A model generated the notes under the pieces. The model made no database searches and was not told where the DNA came from. It saw only the letters and a program-made list of their open reading frames with translations. Positions 1-12,743 of a DNA stretch of 64,000 nucleotides are shown piece after piece. Source of the DNA: Pseudomonadota bacterium (GTDB lineage Bacteria > Pseudomonadota > Gammaproteobacteria > Burkholderiales > Burkholderiaceae_C). A program made the position numbers and the translations under genes. Every line of letters begins with the position of its first letter. Position 1 is the first letter of the stretch. The stretch lies in NCBI GenBank assembly GCA_021819435.1, contig JAKARB010000002.1, forward strand, positions 124,001-188,000, given 5' to 3'.

Positions 1-55
1 CAAGGCGGAGGCGTTGGCGGAAGCGGTCATGGACAAGCGGCAGCAGAAAGCGTGA
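1..55 (+). CDS. 3' end of an unidentified gene (partial)
   Basis: A frame open from base 2 to a TGA at 53-55 gives a 17-residue basic, alanine-rich helical C-terminus ending in ..DKRQQKA. The codon choice is GC-rich like the neighbours. The rest of the gene lies outside the window, so no function can be given and the call rests only on frame and codon use. Confidence 0.35.
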   Translation, partial: KAEALAEAVMDKRQQKA

Positions 56-385
56 AGTTTAAGGCAGGGCAGACACCCCCTTCGCCCAAGCTCATGTGGC
101 CTGCCGTTTCATGGGTGGATGACAGGGGTGTGTCCGGGATGCCTAAGTTCAGCGCGTTTTCTCCCCTTGAGAACGTGGATGCAAGAGAGAACGGTTTGCA
201 TTAAGCTGGCTTCAACAAAAAGGGAGGGCGGCCGTGCAGTACGGCCGGTAGTGGATGTCGTGGGTGCTGTTTTGCCTGTGAAGGCAAGGCCGTCGGAGCG
301 TCCTGTCTGTTTTGTTGCTCGGCTGCTGTCCGGCCGATTCGCACCCGCATGCATGCGGGCATGCACAGCAAACAGGAGATCCATC
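56..385. other. Intergenic region with a 16-bp perfect palindrome
   Basis: No credible gene is seen here; the RTX frame stays open upstream of 386, but the start at 386 is the one with a ribosome binding site and RTX sequence. The region holds a perfect palindrome, CCCGCATGCATGCGGG, at 344-359, directly followed by further GCATGC-type sequence. It lies about 15 bases before the AGGAG at 374-378, so it could be an operator or a 5' leader hairpin. I could not pick a convincing -35/-10 pair. Confidence 0.4.
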
Positions 386-2446
386 ATGACGACATTCAAT
401 GGCACCGCAGGGAATGACAACATCACCGCTGCGGCAACTGACGACCTGATCAACGGCCTTGCAGGTCAGGACATCCTCTATGGACTGGGTGGCAATGACA
501 CCTTGGACGGCGGCACGGGCCGCGACACGATGTATGGAGGCGCTGGCGACGACTTCTACTACGTTGATGACGTGGACGATGCCGTGCGGGAGAACGTCGA
601 CGACGGTGCTTATGACGTGATCCTCTCGACAGTGAGCTATTCACAGTACACGCAACACGGGGCCAATGTCGAGGAGCTCTACCTGCTGGGCACGGCCGAC
701 CTCTCGGCTTCTGGTGATGACAAGGCCAACATGCTGGGCGGTAACACCGGTAGCAACGTGCTCTCTGGCGGTGCGGGCGACGACGTCCTACTCGGATTCG
801 GTGACGTCCATGAGACTTACGACATTGCGCTGCCAGTGGCCTACGGTGCGGTGGACGGTGACGACACGCTCGATGGCGGCACTGGCCGAGACATCATGGC
901 TGGCGGTGCGGGCAACGACACTTACTACGTTGACCAAGCCAACGACTCGGTGATCGAAGTGGCGAACGAGGGCACCGACGACGTGATCATCGCCAGCGCC
1001 AGCTATGCATTGAATGCCGGGCATGGCTATTTCATCGAATCGGTTTACCTCGTTGGCAACGCCAACCTCAACCTCACCGGAGACGTCAGAGCCAATTATC
1101 TGGTGGGCAATACTGGTAGCAACGTGTTGACCGGAGGCGGGGGCAACGACAGCCTCTTGGGGTTTGGCGACGTGACGGAGGAACGGCCCGATGTGACGCT
1201 GCCCCTGTCCTATGGACTGGCCGACGGCGCCGACACGCTCGATGGAGGCACAGGTGCCGACTGGATGGCTGGTGGTGATGGCGATGACGTCTATTACGTC
1301 GACCAGGCCGCAGACCAGGTGCTGGAGTTCAACGGCCAAGGCAACGATGTCATCATTTCTTCAAGCGACTACGGCGTTGCGTTTGCTCGAGGTCGCTATG
1401 TCGAGTCGATTTATCTGAGTGGCACGGCCAACCTGAACCTGACGGGCGACGCCCTGGCCAACCGCCTGTACGGCAACACGGGCGCCAACGTCCTGACGGG
1501 TGGTGACGGCAATGACCTGCTGGTCGGCTTTGCCAACGTCACCGCCGCGCGCGGGCTCGACAGCCATGGCGCGTATGGCTCGGTTGACGGCAACGACACG
1601 CTCGATGGCGGTGCCGGCAATGACACGCTGGATGGTGGAGCCGGCAACGATTCGATGACGGGCGGCACGGGCAGCGACTACTACATCGTCGACAGCGCGT
1701 CCGACATCGTCCAGGAGAGCGACACCGTCAACGGTGGTGCGTGGGACGTGGTCGAGTCGAGCGTGGACTTCGACCTCACCTTGGCGGCCACGGCGGGCGT
1801 GGAAGGCCTGACCTTGACGGGTGGCGCAGTGCTGGGCAAGGGCAACAGCCTGAGCAACGGCATCTCCGGCACGGACCAGGACAACCTGCTGTATGGCTAC
1901 GACGGCAACGACACGGTCTACGGCTTCGGCGGCACCGACTACATATACGGTGGCAATGGTGACGATGTCATCTACGGCGATGACGGTGACGACTTCCTGT
2001 CGGGGGCTGCTGGCAACGACATGATCGAAGGTGGTGCCGGGGCCGACACACTCTTCGGTGGCGCGGGGAACGACACCTACAGCGTCTACAGCGGTTTCGG
2101 TGTCGACACCATCACGAACGGTGCTTCGTCGCCATCGACCGAGGTGGACACGCTGTACCTGCAGGAGGCGTCTTACAACCAGCTCTGGTTCTCCCAGGTG
2201 GGCAACGACCTGCAGATAGCGCAGGTCAACACCAGCGACAAGGTGGTGGTGCAGAACTGGTTCACTGGCGCAGCCAACCAATTGGACGCCATCTACGCGA
2301 TGGCCGATGGCAAGCAGCTCGATGCCAGCAAGGTGGCGGGGCTCGTGTCGGCCATGGCCGGCTTTGCGCCGCAAGACATGTCCAGTGGCGCGCCCGCTGG
2401 CCTGCTGGCGGCGCGTGACGCGGCCTGGCACGGCATCACCGCATGA
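386..2446 (+). CDS. RTX (hemolysin-type) calcium-binding repeat protein
   Basis: A 686-residue protein made almost wholly of GGxGxDxLx nonapeptide repeats that bind calcium and fold as parallel beta-rolls after secretion. No N-terminal signal peptide is seen; proteins of this kind usually leave through a type I system reading a C-terminal signal, but no ABC/MFP pair is adjacent. Residues about 36-400 are three tandem modules of 122, 123 and 121 codons, each pairing GGTGxD repeats, a YYVDxAxD block and an LTGxxxANxLxGNTG block. A denser RTX stretch follows. The last 100 or so residues resemble the haemolysin-type calcium-binding related domain. Start chosen at ATG 386 with AGGAG at 374-378; the frame stays open upstream but lacks RTX sequence. 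No catalytic domain is visible, so an adhesin or matrix role is only a guess. Confidence 0.85.
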   Translation: MTTFNGTAGNDNITAAATDDLINGLAGQDILYGLGGNDTLDGGTGRDTMYGGAGDDFYYVDDVDDAVRENVDDGAYDVILSTVSYSQYTQHGANVEELYLLGTADLSASGDDKANMLGGNTGSNVLSGGAGDDVLLGFGDVHETYDIALPVAYGAVDGDDTLDGGTGRDIMAGGAGNDTYYVDQANDSVIEVANEGTDDVIIASASYALNAGHGYFIESVYLVGNANLNLTGDVRANYLVGNTGSNVLTGGGGNDSLLGFGDVTEERPDVTLPLSYGLADGADTLDGGTGADWMAGGDGDDVYYVDQAADQVLEFNGQGNDVIISSSDYGVAFARGRYVESIYLSGTANLNLTGDALANRLYGNTGANVLTGGDGNDLLVGFANVTAARGLDSHGAYGSVDGNDTLDGGAGNDTLDGGAGNDSMTGGTGSDYYIVDSASDIVQESDTVNGGAWDVVESSVDFDLTLAATAGVEGLTLTGGAVLGKGNSLSNGISGTDQDNLLYGYDGNDTVYGFGGTDYIYGGNGDDVIYGDDGDDFLSGAAGNDMIEGGAGADTLFGGAGNDTYSVYSGFGVDTITNGASSPSTEVDTLYLQEASYNQLWFSQVGNDLQIAQVNTSDKVVVQNWFTGAANQLDAIYAMADGKQLDASKVAGLVSAMAGFAPQDMSSGAPAGLLAARDAAWHGITA

Positions 2447-2475
2447 GTTGCAACCCATACTTCTCAGGATCATCC

Positions 2476-4725
2476 ATGAAATTCCAAGGAAAACGACGGA
2501 TTCATCTGGCGTGCGCGCTGATGCTGCTGGCCGGCTCGGCTTTCGCCGAAGGGCGCATCCACAACCTCAAGGCCATCCAGGACAACGTGCCGTACAACGG
2601 CTTCATCGTCAAGTTCCGCGATGGCTCGCTGGAGCGCGGCAGCATCTCGGCCATGGGGGCCGCGGTCGCGGCTTCCACCGACAAGCTGGCGAAGTCCCGG
2701 CTGGTCGACACATCGAGCAAGGCCAACCCGGTGCGGCCTTTCGGGTTGGATCACATCCGCCGCCTGGCAACGGGCCCCAACCTGTTCAAGCCATCGCGCA
2801 AGCTCTCGCGCGACGAGGGCGTGGCGATCATGCAGCAGCTGGCCGCGATGCCGAATGTCGAGTATGTCGAGCCCAATGTGATCTTCAAGCACACGCTGGT
2901 GCCCAACGATCCGTCCTATGCGACGCAGTGGGGCTTCGGCAACGCCGGCATCCGGGCCGAGCAGGCCTGGGATCTGGCCACCGGCAGCGGTGTGACGGTG
3001 GCCGTGCTCGACACTGGCATCACCAACCACCCCGATCTCAACGCCAACGTGTTGGCGGGCTACGACTTCGTGACCGACCTGACCAAGGCCAATGACGGCA
3101 CCGCCCGCGATGCGGATGCGTCCGACCCGGGCGATGTTTGCCCCAGCGACGGCCGTCCGTCGTCGTGGCACGGCACGCACGTGGCGGGCACGGTCGCAGC
3201 AGTGACCAACAACAGCACGGGTGTCGCGGGCACAGCCTTCAACGCCAAGATCATGCCGGTGCGGGTGCTCGGCGTCTGTGGTGGTGACCTGGCCGACATC
3301 GCCGATGCCATCGTCTGGTCTTCGGGCGGCGCCGTCAGTGGTGTACCGACCCTGGCTTCGAGCGCTGTGCCCAAGGTGATCAGCATGTCGCTGGGCGCCG
3401 CCATCACCTGTCCTCAGACATACCAGGATGCGATCGATGGCGCACGCGCACGTGGCACCACTGTGGTCGCAGCCGCAGGCAACAACAACGGCGATGCGGC
3501 CAACCACACGCCCTCGAATTGCGCGGGCGTGATCTCGGTGGCTGCGGTGGATTCGTCGGGCAACAAGGCCAGCTTCTCTAACTTCGGCCCGCGGGTCGAC
3601 GTGTCCGCCCCGGGCGTGGGCATCCTGTCGACGCTCAACTCGGGCACCTCGGGGCCGGTCGCGCCCACCTACCAGAGCTACAACGGCACGTCCATGGCCA
3701 CGCCGCATGTGTCGGGCGTCGTGGCGCTGATCCAGAGTCGGCGTCTGGCGGCGGGCCTGCCTTTGTTCACGCCGACCCAGGTCGCGCAGGTGATCAAGGG
3801 CACGGCACGGCCGCTGCCTGGTGACTGCCCGGGCGGATGTGGCGCTGGCATCGTCGATGCCTCGGAGGCCGTGAAGGTGGCGCTGGTCAATTCCACGCCG
3901 GTGGCCCGCCAGGCAGACCAGTCGGGCAAGGTCTCGGTGGTGGTGTTCGAGCGCACGGCTTCGGCCGCCAGCGGGGTGTTCACCGACTTCTCGGTCGAAG
4001 TGCCCGATGACTACGTCGTGGTCGGCGGGGGTGTGCAGGGAGCCGAGTCGCCCAATGGTCACTTCCTGACCGCCTCGTACCCCAACGCGGCTCGGTCAGC
4101 TTGGCTGGTGTCCACCAAGGAGCACCTGGCAGCCAACCCCACGCAGATCACCGCATGGGCCATCGGCTTGAAGATCGCGGGGCTCACCCGGTCGCAGTTG
4201 CTCAGCAACATGACCTACCGCGTGTCCACCAGCGCTTATGCCTCGCAGCCATCGGTGACCACCTCGATCCCGGTGGGCTACACCCAGATCGGCGGCGGCT
4301 TCCAGGTGCAGTGGTCGGGTGACGGCAACCTGGCCTGGGCAACCTACCCGACGGTGGTCAACAACGTGGGGGCCTGGGTGTCCGCGTCGAAGGACCAGGG
4401 CTCGGTGTCCATGGCCACGATCCGCAGCCACAGCATCGGTTTGCGCACCAACCTGAGCGGCGTGGGCGTGGTGTCGGCCACCACGGCGGTGTCGCCGGCA
4501 TCGGCCTATGTGGCGCATCCCAGCGCCTCGGTCGCCGTGCCTGCCGGCTACGCGCTGACCGGTTGCGGTGCCCAGGTGAATTGGAGCGGCGCGGGCAATG
4601 TCCTGTGGAAGATCAAGCCTTCGGTCAACGCGGGTCAACTGGGCTGCGAGGCCGCGTCCAAGGACCACCTGACCAGTTCACCCGCCACGATCAACAGCCA
4701 TGCCGTGGGCATCAAGCTGAACTGA
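2476..4725 (+). CDS. Secreted S8 family serine protease (subtilisin-like)
   Basis: A 749-residue preproprotease. Residues 1-24 are a Sec signal peptide ending SAFA, followed by an I9-type propeptide (about 35-140) and the S8 catalytic domain. The triad is visible: Asp179 in VLDTGI, His232 in WHGTHVAGT, and Ser406 in GTSMATPHVSG. Paired cysteines in the catalytic domain suggest disulfides. The last roughly 240 residues hold two similar beta-rich segments (each with a GYxxxGxGxQVxWSGxGN-like core) of unknown role. Start is ATG 2476 with AGGA at 2466-2469. It begins 29 bases after the RTX gene stop on the same strand, so the two are probably co-transcribed and the protease may act on or with the RTX protein (inference). 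Confidence 0.93.
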   Translation: MKFQGKRRIHLACALMLLAGSAFAEGRIHNLKAIQDNVPYNGFIVKFRDGSLERGSISAMGAAVAASTDKLAKSRLVDTSSKANPVRPFGLDHIRRLATGPNLFKPSRKLSRDEGVAIMQQLAAMPNVEYVEPNVIFKHTLVPNDPSYATQWGFGNAGIRAEQAWDLATGSGVTVAVLDTGITNHPDLNANVLAGYDFVTDLTKANDGTARDADASDPGDVCPSDGRPSSWHGTHVAGTVAAVTNNSTGVAGTAFNAKIMPVRVLGVCGGDLADIADAIVWSSGGAVSGVPTLASSAVPKVISMSLGAAITCPQTYQDAIDGARARGTTVVAAAGNNNGDAANHTPSNCAGVISVAAVDSSGNKASFSNFGPRVDVSAPGVGILSTLNSGTSGPVAPTYQSYNGTSMATPHVSGVVALIQSRRLAAGLPLFTPTQVAQVIKGTARPLPGDCPGGCGAGIVDASEAVKVALVNSTPVARQADQSGKVSVVVFERTASAASGVFTDFSVEVPDDYVVVGGGVQGAESPNGHFLTASYPNAARSAWLVSTKEHLAANPTQITAWAIGLKIAGLTRSQLLSNMTYRVSTSAYASQPSVTTSIPVGYTQIGGGFQVQWSGDGNLAWATYPTVVNNVGAWVSASKDQGSVSMATIRSHSIGLRTNLSGVGVVSATTAVSPASAYVAHPSASVAVPAGYALTGCGAQVNWSGAGNVLWKIKPSVNAGQLGCEAASKDHLTSSPATINSHAVGIKLN

Positions 4726-4803
4726 TCCCGGCGCGGCCGGTGTAGAAGGGGCACCTGCTGAACCGATCCCAAGCGATGGGCGGTTGGAAGGCGGGCGCCC
4801 GAG

Positions 4804-4840
4804 GCCTGGGTCCGGTGCTCCACTGGGCTCAGGCTTTTTT
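4804..4840 (+). terminator. Likely intrinsic terminator after the protease gene
   Basis: GCCTGGGT at 4804-4811 pairs with GGCTCAGGC (to 4834) with two G-U wobbles, followed by six T residues at 4835-4840 and further T-rich sequence. It sits 80 bases after the protease stop. The remaining bases to 5041 show no gene. Confidence 0.55.
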
Positions 4841-5041
4841 GTTTTCAGGTTTTTGGCTTTAGCGTGAGGCGGTGGTGCTTATGCTTGCGGCGACGGAGGC
4901 GCGCGGCGCGGCGCCCGGCTTCGGGGCGATACTTGTGGCGTGGTGGCCTTCGCACGTCGGAGTGGCTGCCGGGGCGGAAGACGAAGGCGCGAGGCGCGGA
5001 AAGCAGCGCGAAGTAGCGCGGAGAAAGGTCGGGTGACCAGC

Positions 5042-6289
5042 ATGGGCTGGCTCGAATCGTTGTCAGCGGCGCAGATGGGTTTGATCGTCGCCTTTGGGGC
5101 AGGTTTGCTCGTCGGGGTCGAGCGCGAGCGCCGCAAGGGGGCGGGGCCCGGGCGCCATTCGGCGGGCTTGCGCACCTTCTTGGTCGCCGCCTTGGCTGGG
5201 GCGGCCGCGCAGGCCCTGTCGACGGCCTTGGCGGCTGTGGTGCTGGCCTCGGTGGCGGTGTTGGCGTGCCTGTCCTACTGGCGTTCTGCGGCCGACGACC
5301 CGGGGCTGACCACGGAACTGGCGCTGATCGCGACCACGCTCATCGGGATGCTGGCGGTGTCGCAACCGGAGGTGGCCGCTGCGTTGGCGGTGGTGCTGGC
5401 TGGCGTGCTGGCCCTCAAGACCCGCCTGCACCACTTCGCGACCGATTGGCTGAGCGAAACCGAGCTGCACGATGGGCTCTTGCTCGCGGCGCTCGCGTTG
5501 GTGCTGCTTCCCCTGCTGACGACCCAGCCCATCCCCTGGCTGGGGCATTTGTCGCCGCGCCGGGTCTTGTTGCTGGTGCTGGTCATTTTGCTGATGCAGG
5601 CCGCGTCACACCTGGGCCAGCGCCTGCTGGGGCAACGCGCTGGCATACCGATGGCCGGGCTGCTGGGTGGGTTCGTTTCCAGCACGGCCACCATCAGCGC
5701 CTTGGGCAGTCAGGTGCGCAGCGGTGAAGTTCCGCTCAGGCTGGCTTGGTGTGGGGGCGTGCTGTCCACGGCCGCGACGTGGCTGCAGGCGTGGATGATC
5801 GGCGGCGTGCTCGCCCCCAGCCACGTCGGAGAGATGGCCGTGGTGGCGCTGGTGGGCGCCTTGGTGCCTTGCCTGATCGGCTTGGCCCTGTGGCGCCGCC
5901 CGGTCGGGGATGAAGGCGCTCTGCCACGCGTGCCTGGGGCGATGTTGAGGTTGAAGGAGGCGCTGCAGGTCAGCGGCTTGCTCATTGCGGGTGCGATGCT
6001 GGTGCAGTGGGCGCATGCCCTCAGCGACAACGGCTTGCTGATCGGGGTGGCGGTCGCGGCGATCGCCGACGCTCACGCACCCATCGCGGCGCTGTGGGGC
6101 ATGCGTGAAGCCAATGGCTTGTCCGTCGACGAGTTGCTGCATGGCGTGCTGGTCGCCATCAGCGTCAACGCATGCACGCGCACCGTTGCGGCAGGGGCCG
6201 CCGGCGGCTTGCGGTATGCGATGGGGATCGGGGCCGCGCTGGCCGCCGGCCTGGCGGCGGTCTGGGCATGGGACGCGCTCATGGGCTGA
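5042..6289 (+). CDS. MgtC/DUF4010 family inner-membrane protein
   Basis: A 415-residue polytopic membrane protein. The N-terminal part has the MgtC/SapB pattern (GLIVAFGAGLLVGVERER, then an arginine/glycine loop and GLRTF), followed by a DUF4010 half with many hydrophobic helices. MgtC-like domains have been tied to magnesium limitation and to control of F1Fo ATPase in pathogens; the DUF4010 fusion is widespread and its substrate or partner is not known. Start is set at ATG 5042 because the family begins just before the first helix; the frame is open further upstream to 4940 but that segment is arginine-rich low complexity. The gene stands alone between two terminator-like regions. Confidence 0.8.
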   Translation: MGWLESLSAAQMGLIVAFGAGLLVGVERERRKGAGPGRHSAGLRTFLVAALAGAAAQALSTALAAVVLASVAVLACLSYWRSAADDPGLTTELALIATTLIGMLAVSQPEVAAALAVVLAGVLALKTRLHHFATDWLSETELHDGLLLAALALVLLPLLTTQPIPWLGHLSPRRVLLLVLVILLMQAASHLGQRLLGQRAGIPMAGLLGGFVSSTATISALGSQVRSGEVPLRLAWCGGVLSTAATWLQAWMIGGVLAPSHVGEMAVVALVGALVPCLIGLALWRRPVGDEGALPRVPGAMLRLKEALQVSGLLIAGAMLVQWAHALSDNGLLIGVAVAAIADAHAPIAALWGMREANGLSVDELLHGVLVAISVNACTRTVAAGAAGGLRYAMGIGAALAAGLAAVWAWDALMG

Positions 6290-6348
6290 AGCGCGGCTGG
6301 CTTGGGCGCGGCCGCAACCGCTAGACGCGGCGCGGTCCCCAGGTGGTT

Positions 6349-8778
<2,430 letters not shown>

Positions 8779-8964
8779 GGGGTGACGCGGGTGGGGCGTC
8801 GGCAGACAACCCGATATTGTCGCCTGGGTGGGCGCGGTGCGGGCGGCAGGATCCCCCATGCAAGGCGGGGTCTTGCTTGATCAGGCCATGATCCAAGGCC
8901 GTTGCGTGCGGTGACCGTCTTTGTTTCTCCCCCCGGTGAACGGGTTGGGCTTGGGTTGTTTTTT

Positions 8965-9043
8965 GTAAAACAGACCCTCCTAGGGGCTGACAACACGCCG
9001 CGCTCCGCCCAACCACCTCACAATCGGTTCGTGTCTGTTTTAC
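8965..9043. promoter_or_regulatory. 11-bp perfect inverted repeat pair upstream of the Tim44-domain gene
   Basis: GTAAAACAGAC at 8965-8975 and its exact reverse complement GTCTGTTTTAC at 9033-9043 are 57 bases apart. The right arm ends 22 bases before the ATG at 9065, and the AT-rich arms stand out from the GC-rich surroundings. They could be two half-operators flanking a promoter, or the base of a long leader hairpin. No regulator can be named. Confidence 0.45.
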
Positions 9044-9064
9044 CCAAGAAAGGGTGTTCACTCG

Positions 9065-10078
9065 ATGATTCGCCAGCGCATCACCACTGTCTTTGCTTCT
9101 TTCGCCGTCGCCTTGGCCGGCATCACCGTGTCGGTGGCGCCCCTGGAGGCCGAGGCCAAGCGCCTGGGCGGTGGCCGTGCCTCGGGCATGCAGCGCCAGA
9201 TGCCTGCCAAGCAGGCCGACACCTCGACGCCGACCCAGAATGCAGCGCCCAACAACGCCGCTGGCAACCCGAGCCAAGCCGGCAAGCCGGCCCAGGCCGC
9301 GCCAGCCAACGCCGCCGCCCAAACGGCGGCCCAGCCGGCCAAGCGTTCTTGGATGGGCCCAATCGCCGGCTTGGCTGCCGGCCTGGGCCTGGCCGCGCTG
9401 GCCAGCCACTTCGGCTTCGGTGAAGCGCTCGCCAACTTCATGATGATCGCCTTGCTGGCGGTGGTGGTCATGGTCGCCATCGGCTGGTTGATGCGCCGCA
9501 TGCGTGGCGCGCAGCCCACAGGCCCGCAACTGGCTGGCGCAGGGGCGCCTTTCCCGCCCGCAGCCGGCTCGCTGGATGTCGCCTCGCCGATGGCCCGTGA
9601 AGCCGCAGGCGTGTTCAACGGCGGTCAACCTGGCGGGTCTTCGGGCTCGAACGTTGGCGCGAACGCTGCTTCGTCTTTTGGTGCGGGCTCGGGCGCCGCG
9701 CGCCCAGAAGGCTTCGACGCCGATGGTTTCACCCGCATCGCCAAGATGATCTTCATCCGCCTGCAGGCTGCCAACGACGAGGCCAACATCGAGGACCTTC
9801 GCAAGTTCACCACGCCCGAGCTGTTCGCTTCGCTGCGCCTGGATCTTCAGGATCGTGGCCAGGCTGCACAGCAGACCGACGTGATGCAGCTCGACGCCGA
9901 GTTGGTCGACACGGCCCAGGAAAACGGCCAGTGGGTGGCGTCGGTTCGTTTCAGCGGTTTGATCCGCGAGGAAGTGGGCAAGGGTGCAGAGCCCTTCAAT
10001 GAGCTGTGGCACCTCGTCAAACCGCTGGAAGGTGGGCGCGAGTGGGCCATCGCTGGCATCACGCCGCTGCAGGCCTGA
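9065..10078 (+). CDS. Tim44-like domain protein
   Basis: A 337-residue predicted membrane-anchored protein. Residues 1-30 form a signal-like hydrophobic segment; an alanine/glutamine/proline-rich linker follows, then two hydrophobic stretches at about 97-150, a glycine/serine linker, and a C-terminal Tim44-like alpha/beta domain from about 215. In mitochondria that domain tethers the import motor; in bacteria its role is unclear, though a membrane-associated binding or assembly role is plausible. Start ATG 9065 has AAAGGG about ten bases upstream. It is a single-gene unit ending at a strong terminator. Confidence 0.85.
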   Translation: MIRQRITTVFASFAVALAGITVSVAPLEAEAKRLGGGRASGMQRQMPAKQADTSTPTQNAAPNNAAGNPSQAGKPAQAAPANAAAQTAAQPAKRSWMGPIAGLAAGLGLAALASHFGFGEALANFMMIALLAVVVMVAIGWLMRRMRGAQPTGPQLAGAGAPFPPAAGSLDVASPMAREAAGVFNGGQPGGSSGSNVGANAASSFGAGSGAARPEGFDADGFTRIAKMIFIRLQAANDEANIEDLRKFTTPELFASLRLDLQDRGQAAQQTDVMQLDAELVDTAQENGQWVASVRFSGLIREEVGKGAEPFNELWHLVKPLEGGREWAIAGITPLQA

Positions 10079-10125
10079 GCACGTTGAAGCCCGGCGGCGA
10101 GGCGCCGCTGACACACCAAGAAAAC

Positions 10126-10160
10126 AAGCCCGTCCGGCGCGAGCCTGACGGGCTTTGTTG
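10126..10160. terminator. Strong bidirectional terminator
   Basis: AAGCCCGTC at 10126-10134 pairs perfectly with GACGGGCTT at 10147-10155 and is followed by TTGTTG on the plus strand; the minus-strand side is followed by GTTTTCTT. It separates the convergent Tim44-domain and HiPIP genes. Confidence 0.85.
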
Positions 10161-10238
10161 CTTTCAGAGCTTGCTGGCTCAAGTCGGGCACTGGCCGGCG
10201 TGGGGCCGGCCGATGGCGCTCAGATTTGATCGAGTCGA

Positions 10239-10550
10239 TCAGGCCTTCTTGGCCCAGGCCTGGCACCAGCCCTTGGCGTTGACCTGCTTGCCGCCCAGCA
10301 GCGGGCACACGCCCCAGGCGTCTTTGCCTTGGAAGAACTGGCAGTTGCCGCAGGCGCTGCCAGCCTTGTATTGCGGGTACTTCTTGGCGTCGACCTTGGT
10401 TGCATCGTGCTTGTAGCCGAGGCCGACGGCGGCGGGGTCCTTCTCATCAACCTTGGCGGCCTGGGCTTGGGCGCTGGTCACGCCGGTGACGGCGCTCAGG
10501 GCGGCGGCTGCCGGGACGATGGTCATGATGAATTGACGACGGCTGGTCAT
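10239..10550 (-). CDS. High-potential iron-sulfur protein (HiPIP), Tat-exported
   Basis: A 103-residue precursor. The N-terminus has a twin-arginine motif (SRRQFIM) and a hydrophobic stretch ending at SAQA, so the folded holoprotein is probably sent to the periplasm by Tat. The mature part of about 75 residues has the four cysteines of a HiPIP: CGNC, GVCP and GWCQ, which bind one 4Fe-4S cluster. HiPIPs carry electrons between the bc1 complex and terminal acceptors in many Burkholderiales and purple bacteria. Start ATG 10550 with GGAG upstream; an open upstream extension lacks export features. It is convergent with the Tim44-domain gene. Confidence 0.93.
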   Translation of the reverse strand: MTSRRQFIMTIVPAAAALSAVTGVTSAQAQAAKVDEKDPAAVGLGYKHDATKVDAKKYPQYKAGSACGNCQFFQGKDAWGVCPLLGGKQVNAKGWCQAWAKKA

Positions 10551-10763
10551 GGTGGTGGGGCTCCGTGTTGGTGGGGGGAGAGGCTCACTGAACGACTCGG
10601 GCTGCGACTCGGGCTGGCCGTGGGGTTGGCCTGTCGCGGCCCTGGTCATCCGCGAAACGACAACTGTATGCCAGGCCAAGGCCCGGATACTTGGCGCGGA
10701 TCAATTCTGATGCAGGTCGTGTGGTGACGTTGGCATCTTTGTGGCGCCTGGCGGTCGGGCGTT

Positions 10764-12638
<1,875 letters not shown>

Positions 12639-12743
12639 GTCAAGGCTCCGCAACGGATGTGGAACCCGCCAGCGTAACGCGTTTGGGGCCTGCGTGCCCG
12701 GCTCGGGTGTTCGCCGGGCGGCCGAGGCTGGTTTGTTGGCGGC

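Noticed and set aside
491..1952. Regular repeats that could suggest a CRISPR or satellite array
   Set aside because: They are in-frame RTX coding modules of 121-123 codons with diverged third positions; no spacer-repeat pattern exists.
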